Below, in pieces: positions 36,057 to 45,000 of a DNA stretch of 64,000 nt. The notes under the pieces are model-generated. The model ran no database searches. It worked only from the letters and a program-made list of their open reading frames with translations, and was not told the DNA's origin. The position numbers and the translations under genes were made by a program. Source of the DNA: Obelidium mucronatum (taxonomy: Eukaryota > Chytridiomycota > Chytridiomycetes > Chytridiales > Chytriomycetaceae); contig JAIVFH010000012.1 in assembly GCA_025765595.1 (NCBI GenBank), positions 372,001-436,000 on the forward strand, given 5' to 3'. Numbering within the stretch: the stretch's first letter is position 1; the number at the start of each line of letters is the position of its first letter.

Positions 36057-36442
36057 TATTAAGTTTTGTACCTTCAAGTTTATTTGTTCAGTTCAGTTCA
36101 TCAGTTATCTACGTCAGTTGTACCCTGGTTTCTTTTCTCTGCCGATTGCCGCCTGCCGACGCTCTATCTCTCGTTTCAAATTGAAGAATTTTCTCGGCAC
36201 CTATCCTCCGATACAAGCCACACAAGCCAACCAAGAATGTCCGAGACCTCAAGGACAATTCCCTCCAATATTTTCTTCTTCTACACTACAACAGTTTATT
36301 CACAACTTATCTACATTTATCTCCATTCAAATTTTGCCTATTAGGCTTGATCAGTATAACTGCTATAAATAAAGAAAGCGATTCCCTCTCTTGAGGATAT
36401 CGAAGTTAAAACATATCTAACTGAATTGAACATTTCTCAATA
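36057..36442 (+). repeat. 3' LTR of copia element 1
   Basis: 386 bp, preceded by the purine tract and followed by the target duplication GAGAA at 36443-36447. Confidence 0.92.
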
Positions 36443-37917
36443 GAGAACGCATTTGGACGTCTCAAAACACGTTTTAGAATTCTTGGAGGGAGTGTGGGGT
36501 TGGACCTTCAAGCTGTTCCAGACGTTGTGATGATGTGCTGTATTTTGCACAATATTTGCCAATCACGAAATGACCCGTTGGATGAGGAAGAAGTATTGGA
36601 GTTTATTGAGCGTGAGAGAGTGACTGATCTTGAAAATAGGGAAGCATACCTGATGAGTTTGGTCAATGATGTTGGAGTTGAAGCAGATATGTTGGATTTG
36701 CTTTTGGTTCCAATCTTTGATTTGGATGTACATCGCATGAATCTGCAATACATAGCTCAAACAGGTCGCGCTATTCCTCCAGGAATGCAAATGAGGGAGG
36801 CTTTTGCCGAGTTTTTGATGCCTTAACATCATACACACTTGAAAGCAATAAACCATTCTTTAATGCACAATAGATAGCAAAACAAACACTTTGAAACAAT
36901 AAAAAAAACTAGATATTCTCTTCATTCATGGTCTGGATCGACACTTGGGCCGCTCATTTTAGCAAGCATTGCCATAAACTTTGCTTGCTCAACCTTCGCC
37001 ATTTCTGATGCATCTTTACGCTTTTGATCTTGGTCAAGACCATACTGGCGAAGCGATTCCTTCTGGACAGCCAACGATTCTGAGCTGATCTTGTTCCCTT
37101 CCCCCATCAACTCTAGATACTGACTCTGAAAACTAGACATCTCTCCTCCAGTGATTCTTGATTTCTCCTCTTTCTTTGACTTTGGAGGTTTGGGTGTCTG
37201 AATCGCTTTTGGGCCTTTCTCCTGTTTCTCCTGCAAACGTTCCAGTTCCTTTGCAGCTTCCGTTTGGCGCATCTTTTTGCCAGATTCACTAGAGTTCCCT
37301 GAAATGATGCTCTGTTTTCTTTTCCTCCCGGCTACCATGACCACTTCCTCATCTGCTGTTTCTTCACTAACTGTCAACACATCATCCACCTCAGCAAGAA
37401 ACTCATCAATGGAAAGGTCTGCTGCACAATCATCTGTACTTCTAGCAGCATCATATCCCAAAGCAAACGCTGTCATTGGAGTGTCTGACTTGGGATCTGA
37501 TTCAAGTGGAGTACGTGCAAGTCGACCTGTAGCCATCGAATTACGGCTCGTGTATGGACCCTTCACAGAGGACGATTCCCCAAGAATTTCGGTTATTTCT
37601 GCATAAAATGGTGGTGGCAATACTGGGGCAGACCCGGTGCCTTCTGTGCCACGAATGATCTTGGACTGTTTGGTGACAGGCATCAACATTGCCTTCCACT
37701 TGGACTTGCAAGTTTCACCTGTCATTGTCAGTCTTATTCTCTTTTCATCGACATTGTTAGACGCAGCTTCAAAGTTGATGTGGTCCATGATCTAGGTGGC
37801 AACATGCATTATTAGAGATTTGTGCGCCCATCAATTAAGCACAGTCACACACTAAGCACACACCTTTTGCGGCATCGCATCCCATGATGCTCCTTGCACT
37901 TTCGCCTTGGAGAACAC

Positions 37918-38371
37918 TGTCAAAGAATCTGCGTAGGGTCACAGGTGCGTGTAGCACTCATTTCGTAGCGAGAATAATATATCTTTACTAACACTGCGAT
38001 GTCCTGTATTTATAGGGCATTGCCTCATATCTGAAACACGGGGGTGTTTCAGATCGCAAGCAGATACTCTGTAAACTACAACACCACTAATATATGTATA
38101 TTGTATTCATTCTAATAAACTATTCTATTACCCTTTTACTTAATCAATCTCCAGCTACATGCGCGACCCAGCGCTATGGCTCTCTTCCAATGTTGTACGC
38201 TCCGCATTCTCTACAGACTGCGACCGCATACACATTGGCGATTGAACGTAAATACGTAATGTAATGTATTAAATAAACCAATTATACTTTTATTCAGTGT
38301 TTGAACAATTAAATGACAATTCGATGTTGATTCATCGAACACAGGTTCTGGACCAGCCAGATACTCTGTCA
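37918..38371 (-). repeat. 3' LTR of copia element 2
   Basis: 454 bp. Differs from the other LTR at the bases in CTATGG/CCTCTC, ATGT/CATTAAA and CAGCCA/GA/AATAC. Confidence 0.9.
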
Positions 38372-38381
38372 CTCCCCCATG

Positions 38382-38547
38382 ACATCAGCGTCGGGTAAGT
38401 TGTCATCTAATTTAATAGAATATTCTTAGTGATTGATCACAGGCCACCATGGCGCCGTGCGTGCGAGGGACTCGAACCCAACTGCGATCATGAACTCAAA
38501 ATGTCAAAGACAGTAAACGTCAAAACACACGAAATAGTTCATCACTT
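38382..38547 (-). other. 3' untranslated region of copia element 2 with a tRNA T-arm-like motif
   Basis: Contains, on the minus strand, GGTTCGAGTCC (38468-38478), an exact match to the tRNA B-box consensus, with CCC on one side and GGG on the other. No full tRNA cloverleaf could be drawn around it. Confidence 0.4.
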
Positions 38548-40284
38548 TTATTCATCATCATCGATCGGATATATCGCGAGGTGAGCTTTGTCCTTTTGAC
38601 CATCTCTCAGTTCCGAGAGTCGTCTCATCCCCAACAACTCCAACAGTTTCCAATGTTGAGGTGCAGGAAGAGCTTTCGTCAAAACATCCGCTATCATCAA
38701 GTCAGTTGGACAATATATGAGTCGAATAGTCCCATTATCTACGCTTTCACGTATGTAGTGGTTCTTTACTTCCATATGTTTAATCCTCGCATGATGTATA
38801 GGATTCACCGCAATCGCAATAACCGCTTGATTGTCCTGTTGCATTACCGTAGGTTCATCCAATTTAAATCCTAACTCTCTAAAGAAGTCTCGAATCCAGG
38901 ATCCCTCTTTGGTACCTTCAACCAGTGCAATCAATTCAGCCTCGCATGAAGACAATGCTACCGTCGGTTGCTTCTTGGAGAACCAGATAATCGGAGCACC
39001 AAATACCATGAATACGTATCCGGATCGCGACTTTCTGTCATCTTCCATAGCATGACTGGCATCAGTATAGCCCATAGGTTTCATACCTTCAGGTAATTCA
39101 ATCGGTTCCATGTTTAGTAACTCATCAGTATTTGACATGTATACCACAGATTCGATTCCTTTACTCTTAAAGAATGTAATACCCAAGTCTACAGTGAATC
39201 GCAAGTACTTCAAAATGCGTATCGCTGCACTCCAGTCGCACTCGCGTGAGTCTCTCTGGAATTGTGCCAACGTATTTACTGAATATTGAATATCAGGACG
39301 CGATTGAGTCGACAAGTAGATCAGCTTTGCAATTAAGCTAGCGTAGTCTGTTGCTTTCTCCCCCGAAAGCTGAACGCTTTTCGGATCATGCTCCCAATTT
39401 ACCGCCATTGGAGTTGTTCTCCATTTGTCTTCAGGTAAGTCCCAAACAAAAAACTCCTTCAACAATGCAGTTATATACTGTACTTGTCCCAACCACTTCG
39501 CGTCACCACAATCTTCAATTTGAATTTTGAGGATCCATTGCGCATCTCCCATATCTTTGATCTTGAATCGTTTACCAATATCAATTTTTAGGGTCGCAAT
39601 CGCTTGTCGGTCAGAACTTGCTATTAACACATCATCTACATAAATCAAAACGATCACCAAGTTTTTCGATGTAGGATCAATTTTAAGAAATGTGCAAGCG
39701 TCTGATTTTAACTGCGTAAAACCCAATCCTAGGAAATAGTCGCGTAGAACTTTATACCATTCGCGTCCAGCTTGGTGTAAACCATAGAGGCTTTTTATTA
39801 GCTTCGCTACTTTTGGAGTTCCATCAGGTTCGTATTTTTCAAACCCTTGCGGCATTTTCATATAATTGGTTTCAGTCAGCGTTCCATATAGAAATGCTGT
39901 CTCGACGTCAAGTTGCTCAATATGTAAGTTCAACATGGCGCTCATAGCAATTAAAAATCGAATTATTTTAGTTTTCACTACTGGAGAATGGGTTTCTGTG
40001 TAATCATGGTCTTTTACTTGACTGGATCCAACAGCAACCAGACGCGCCTTGAATCGCTCAATCATACCTAGCGGGTCAGTTTTATAATCAAACACCCATT
40101 TGGAACTGATGGCTTTCCTTCCTGGCGGTAAGGTTTCTTCTTCCCATACTTCATGTTTTAATAGCGATTCCATTTCAACTAACATCGCCCTTTTAAAATA
40201 TGCAGCGAAACGACCTTCCATCGCTTCTCGCACGCTTTTAGGAGCTCTTGGTGCTTCTGAAATGTGAGCTAACCCTAACGTCAA
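38548..40284 (-). CDS. Extra reverse transcriptase/RNase H copy 3 of copia element 2
   Basis: An open frame of 578 codons with the same protein sequence as the pol 3' part of the full copy: SKWVFDYKTDPLG, FLIAMSAMLNLHIEQLDVET, LIYVDDVLIASS (RT catalytic YVDD), MGYTDASHAM, DNQAVIAIAV, IADVLTKALPAPQ. The frame opens at a TTG across a telomere-like junction; the first ATG lies inside. It is the copy next to the 3' LTR, followed by native 3' flank. It has no promoter of its own that I can see and could only be translated by readthrough or re-initiation. Confidence 0.85.
   Translation of the reverse strand: MTLGLAHISEAPRAPKSVREAMEGRFAAYFKRAMLVEMESLLKHEVWEEETLPPGRKAISSKWVFDYKTDPLGMIERFKARLVAVGSSQVKDHDYTETHSPVVKTKIIRFLIAMSAMLNLHIEQLDVETAFLYGTLTETNYMKMPQGFEKYEPDGTPKVAKLIKSLYGLHQAGREWYKVLRDYFLGLGFTQLKSDACTFLKIDPTSKNLVIVLIYVDDVLIASSDRQAIATLKIDIGKRFKIKDMGDAQWILKIQIEDCGDAKWLGQVQYITALLKEFFVWDLPEDKWRTTPMAVNWEHDPKSVQLSGEKATDYASLIAKLIYLSTQSRPDIQYSVNTLAQFQRDSRECDWSAAIRILKYLRFTVDLGITFFKSKGIESVVYMSNTDELLNMEPIELPEGMKPMGYTDASHAMEDDRKSRSGYVFMVFGAPIIWFSKKQPTVALSSCEAELIALVEGTKEGSWIRDFFRELGFKLDEPTVMQQDNQAVIAIAVNPIHHARIKHMEVKNHYIRESVDNGTIRLIYCPTDLMIADVLTKALPAPQHWKLLELLGMRRLSELRDGQKDKAHLAIYPIDDDE
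40269..40279. repeat. Telomere-repeat-like filler at RT copy junction
   Basis: CTAACCCTAAC lies between the end of one unit (GTCAAAACACACG) and the start of the next (GAAATGTGAG). The same word lies at 42030-42040. It is absent from the two native ends of the duplicated segment. Confidence 0.85.
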
Positions 40285-40308
40285 AACACACGAAATAGTT
40301 CATCACTT

Positions 40309-42045
40309 TTATTCATCATCATCGATCGGATATATCGCGAGGTGAGCTTTGTCCTTTTGACCATCTCTCAGTTCCGAGAGTCGTCTCATCCCCAACAACT
40401 CCAACAGTTTCCAATGTTGAGGTGCAGGAAGAGCTTTCGTCAAAACATCCGCTATCATCAAGTCAGTTGGACAATATATGAGTCGAATAGTCCCATTATC
40501 TACGCTTTCACGTATGTAGTGGTTCTTTACTTCCATATGTTTAATCCTCGCATGATGTATAGGATTCACCGCAATCGCAATAACCGCTTGATTGTCCTGT
40601 TGCATTACCGTAGGTTCATCCAATTTAAATCCTAACTCTCTAAAGAAGTCTCGAATCCAGGATCCCTCTTTGGTACCTTCAACCAGTGCAATCAATTCAG
40701 CCTCGCATGAAGACAATGCTACCGTCGGTTGCTTCTTGGAGAACCAGATAATCGGAGCACCAAATACCATGAATACGTATCCGGATCGCGACTTTCTGTC
40801 ATCTTCCATAGCATGACTGGCATCAGTATAGCCCATAGGTTTCATACCTTCAGGTAATTCAATCGGTTCCATGTTTAGTAACTCATCAGTATTTGACATG
40901 TATACCACAGATTCGATTCCTTTACTCTTAAAGAATGTAATACCCAAGTCTACAGTGAATCGCAAGTACTTCAAAATGCGTATCGCTGCACTCCAGTCGC
41001 ACTCGCGTGAGTCTCTCTGGAATTGTGCCAACGTATTTACTGAATATTGAATATCAGGACGCGATTGAGTCGACAAGTAGATCAGCTTTGCAATTAAGCT
41101 AGCGTAGTCTGTTGCTTTCTCCCCCGAAAGCTGAACGCTTTTCGGATCATGCTCCCAATTTACCGCCATTGGAGTTGTTCTCCATTTGTCTTCAGGTAAG
41201 TCCCAAACAAAAAACTCCTTCAACAATGCAGTTATATACTGTACTTGTCCCAACCACTTCGCGTCACCACAATCTTCAATTTGAATTTTGAGGATCCATT
41301 GCGCATCTCCCATATCTTTGATCTTGAATCGTTTACCAATATCAATTTTTAGGGTCGCAATCGCTTGTCGGTCAGAACTTGCTATTAACACATCATCTAC
41401 ATAAATCAAAACGATCACCAAGTTTTTCGATGTAGGATCAATTTTAAGAAATGTGCAAGCGTCTGATTTTAACTGCGTAAAACCCAATCCTAGGAAATAG
41501 TCGCGTAGAACTTTATACCATTCGCGTCCAGCTTGGTGTAAACCATAGAGGCTTTTTATTAGCTTCGCTACTTTTGGAGTTCCATCAGGTTCGTATTTTT
41601 CAAACCCTTGCGGCATTTTCATATAATTGGTTTCAGTCAGCGTTCCATATAGAAATGCTGTCTCGACGTCAAGTTGCTCAATATGTAAGTTCAACATGGC
41701 GCTCATAGCAATTAAAAATCGAATTATTTTAGTTTTCACTACTGGAGAATGGGTTTCTGTGTAATCATGGTCTTTTACTTGACTGGATCCAACAGCAACC
41801 AGACGCGCCTTGAATCGCTCAATCATACCTAGCGGGTCAGTTTTATAATCAAACACCCATTTGGAACTGATGGCTTTCCTTCCTGGCGGTAAGGTTTCTT
41901 CTTCCCATACTTCATGTTTTAATAGCGATTCCATTTCAACTAACATCGCCCTTTTAAAATATGCAGCGAAACGACCTTCCATCGCTTCTCGCACGCTTTT
42001 AGGAGCTCTTGGTGCTTCTGAAATGTGAGCTAACCCTAACGTCAA
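40309..42045 (-). CDS. Extra reverse transcriptase/RNase H copy 2 of copia element 2
   Basis: The 578-codon open frame is identical in protein sequence to copy 3 and to the 3' part of the full copy, and is offset from each by exactly 1761 bp. All RT and RNase H motifs are intact (YVDD, YTDAS, DNQ). It is separated from the neighbouring copies by junctions containing CTAACCCTAAC (40269-40279 and 42030-42040). Confidence 0.85.
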   Translation of the reverse strand: MTLGLAHISEAPRAPKSVREAMEGRFAAYFKRAMLVEMESLLKHEVWEEETLPPGRKAISSKWVFDYKTDPLGMIERFKARLVAVGSSQVKDHDYTETHSPVVKTKIIRFLIAMSAMLNLHIEQLDVETAFLYGTLTETNYMKMPQGFEKYEPDGTPKVAKLIKSLYGLHQAGREWYKVLRDYFLGLGFTQLKSDACTFLKIDPTSKNLVIVLIYVDDVLIASSDRQAIATLKIDIGKRFKIKDMGDAQWILKIQIEDCGDAKWLGQVQYITALLKEFFVWDLPEDKWRTTPMAVNWEHDPKSVQLSGEKATDYASLIAKLIYLSTQSRPDIQYSVNTLAQFQRDSRECDWSAAIRILKYLRFTVDLGITFFKSKGIESVVYMSNTDELLNMEPIELPEGMKPMGYTDASHAMEDDRKSRSGYVFMVFGAPIIWFSKKQPTVALSSCEAELIALVEGTKEGSWIRDFFRELGFKLDEPTVMQQDNQAVIAIAVNPIHHARIKHMEVKNHYIRESVDNGTIRLIYCPTDLMIADVLTKALPAPQHWKLLELLGMRRLSELRDGQKDKAHLAIYPIDDDE

Positions 42046-42069
42046 AACACACGAAATAGTTCATCACTT

Positions 42070-45000
42070 TTATTCATCATCATCGATCGGATATATCGCG
42101 AGGTGAGCTTTGTCCTTTTGACCATCTCTCAGTTCCGAGAGTCGTCTCATCCCCAACAACTCCAACAGTTTCCAATGTTGAGGTGCAGGAAGAGCTTTCG
42201 TCAAAACATCCGCTATCATCAAGTCAGTTGGACAATATATGAGTCGAATAGTCCCATTATCTACGCTTTCACGTATGTAGTGGTTCTTTACTTCCATATG
42301 TTTAATCCTCGCATGATGTATAGGATTCACCGCAATCGCAATAACCGCTTGATTGTCCTGTTGCATTACCGTAGGTTCATCCAATTTAAATCCTAACTCT
42401 CTAAAGAAGTCTCGAATCCAGGATCCCTCTTTGGTACCTTCAACCAGTGCAATCAATTCAGCCTCGCATGAAGACAATGCTACCGTCGGTTGCTTCTTGG
42501 AGAACCAGATAATCGGAGCACCAAATACCATGAATACGTATCCGGATCGCGACTTTCTGTCATCTTCCATAGCATGACTGGCATCAGTATAGCCCATAGG
42601 TTTCATACCTTCAGGTAATTCAATCGGTTCCATGTTTAGTAACTCATCAGTATTTGACATGTATACCACAGATTCGATTCCTTTACTCTTAAAGAATGTA
42701 ATACCCAAGTCTACAGTGAATCGCAAGTACTTCAAAATGCGTATCGCTGCACTCCAGTCGCACTCGCGTGAGTCTCTCTGGAATTGTGCCAACGTATTTA
42801 CTGAATATTGAATATCAGGACGCGATTGAGTCGACAAGTAGATCAGCTTTGCAATTAAGCTAGCGTAGTCTGTTGCTTTCTCCCCCGAAAGCTGAACGCT
42901 TTTCGGATCATGCTCCCAATTTACCGCCATTGGAGTTGTTCTCCATTTGTCTTCAGGTAAGTCCCAAACAAAAAACTCCTTCAACAATGCAGTTATATAC
43001 TGTACTTGTCCCAACCACTTCGCGTCACCACAATCTTCAATTTGAATTTTGAGGATCCATTGCGCATCTCCCATATCTTTGATCTTGAATCGTTTACCAA
43101 TATCAATTTTTAGGGTCGCAATCGCTTGTCGGTCAGAACTTGCTATTAACACATCATCTACATAAATCAAAACGATCACCAAGTTTTTCGATGTAGGATC
43201 AATTTTAAGAAATGTGCAAGCGTCTGATTTTAACTGCGTAAAACCCAATCCTAGGAAATAGTCGCGTAGAACTTTATACCATTCGCGTCCAGCTTGGTGT
43301 AAACCATAGAGGCTTTTTATTAGCTTCGCTACTTTTGGAGTTCCATCAGGTTCGTATTTTTCAAACCCTTGCGGCATTTTCATATAATTGGTTTCAGTCA
43401 GCGTTCCATATAGAAATGCTGTCTCGACGTCAAGTTGCTCAATATGTAAGTTCAACATGGCGCTCATAGCAATTAAAAATCGAATTATTTTAGTTTTCAC
43501 TACTGGAGAATGGGTTTCTGTGTAATCATGGTCTTTTACTTGACTGGATCCAACAGCAACCAGACGCGCCTTGAATCGCTCAATCATACCTAGCGGGTCA
43601 GTTTTATAATCAAACACCCATTTGGAACTGATGGCTTTCCTTCCTGGCGGTAAGGTTTCTTCTTCCCATACTTCATGTTTTAATAGCGATTCCATTTCAA
43701 CTAACATCGCCCTTTTAAAATATGCAGCGAAACGACCTTCCATCGCTTCTCGCACGCTTTTAGGAGCTCTTGGTGCTTCTGAAATGTGAGTTTTCTCAGT
43801 AGGTATATGACTCTCAGCGGCTGTTGACCAGTCTATATCAAGTTTTCCCTTCCGAGCGCTATTTACACGTTGACTAATGGTTTTATATTTTCCATCTAGT
43901 CTCTCCATTTTCTCATCGAGTTTGCGATTCAATTTATCAGCTTCTTGATTCAAGTTCTTGAGTAAGTTAGGGTGTGGAGTCCTACCATCTCGCTCAAATT
44001 CTTCTTTCAATAGAGATAGCCTGATAAATTCATCAGATAGGCCCGCAATCTCGCTTGTCAAGCTTATCGCTTTGTTCGCAAACGCGGTGTATGCCTCATC
44101 TTCAGTCAACTCCGACGGCAGTTTATTATCGATCTCATCTAGTGGAATTGGATGTGACAGTTATCGAGTGAGTATCAAATTCAATAATTTATACCATTTT
44201 CTCCGAATAACCCGACTTGTTCCGCTAGATGCAAGAGACTCGACATTTCTTCATTCAGTAATAGCAATTCATTTAATTCGCTTTCATCTGATGAATACTT
44301 ATGTTTTGTGCTTTTCGCATAATTTTTAGGTTTACGCGTTCTCAAGTTGTACTTGTTCGCGTCAATGGGTTTACTGCCGCCAAGTGGGTTTAAGTCTTTA
44401 TCCACTTCGGGTTCGTCCATTTCCCTATCTATTTCTTTTATTTCCTCTTCTTCATTTTCGTCGAGGTCTTAAGTAATTTCTTTGGTTAGAGCGTTGATAG
44501 TTTTGGACAAACAAACCTTCTCTCTCCAAGGAACCCTCTTCAGTCTCCTCCTCCAGATCACCAACTCTTCCAGTTACATCCATAGGTTTGGTAAGTGTTG
44601 TGTCTTTTGGAATTATTTGTATAGTTTAATTATTTGCGTAGTAGTGAACAGCTACTTACCGCTTTCGTCTGGTTCAGTTTCGATTATACCGTGGAATTTG
44701 ATTCCTCCAAAGTCAACATCTTCAATAATCGCGTCAGCATCTGAGACTGGAGGCTCAAATGGTAAGCTATTATTAAACTCTGTCTCTTCGTCGTCACTAA
44801 TTTCATCCCCACTATTGTCTTCATCTTCAAATTTGGTGAAATTGAGATTTGACAACGGATTCAAATAAGTTGGACTTAGATTTAGACCGGGAAATATGGA
44901 TTCTAGGTATCTGACATGAAATTCTTCATGAACTGACTTTGTTCTATATTTGTAGACGTAAACTACACGCCCATCTCGATCTCCTAGATAAACTCCGGGT

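Larger units (their letters stand above)
30827..36442 (+). mobile_element. Ty1/copia LTR retrotransposon 1 (5.6 kb)
   Basis: Two 386-bp LTRs (30827-31212 and 36057-36442) differ at one base that I can see. Target duplication GAGAA (30822-30826 and 36443-36447). Purine tract AATAGGGGGAG (36046-36056) abuts the 3' LTR. LTR ends are TATTA...CAATA rather than TG...CA. The domain order protease, integrase, reverse transcriptase, RNase H defines the copia class. The insertion breaks the host transposon's transposase gene. The near-identical LTRs mean a recent insertion. Confidence 0.92.
30081..36826 (+). pseudogene. DDE_Tnp_4 (PIF/Harbinger-type) transposase, split by copia element 1
   Basis: The left part (30081-30826) has a helix-turn-helix-like start (RIFRITKATFDHILAHVR, LAMALAYVATG, TVGDWFG), the catalytic DG of ALDGSYIKVEAP, FYAILLMAACNADYMF and WPGSTSDSAAYGSSEL (second Asp), and GDTIF. 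The right part (36443-36826) continues IENAFGRLKTRFRILGG (third acidic residue) and CCILHNICQSRNDPLDEEE, then stops at 36824-36826. The interruption is the copia 1 insertion at GAGAA, duplicated on both sides. No ATG is seen at the left start (the open frame has GTG at 30081), so a 5' exon is likely. Without the copia the frame is continuous. Confidence 0.85.

Noticed and set aside
38581..42396. Repeated 97- and 74-codon plus-strand frames
   Set aside because: Antisense shadows of the triplicated RT/RNase H; their repetition only reflects the tandem units.
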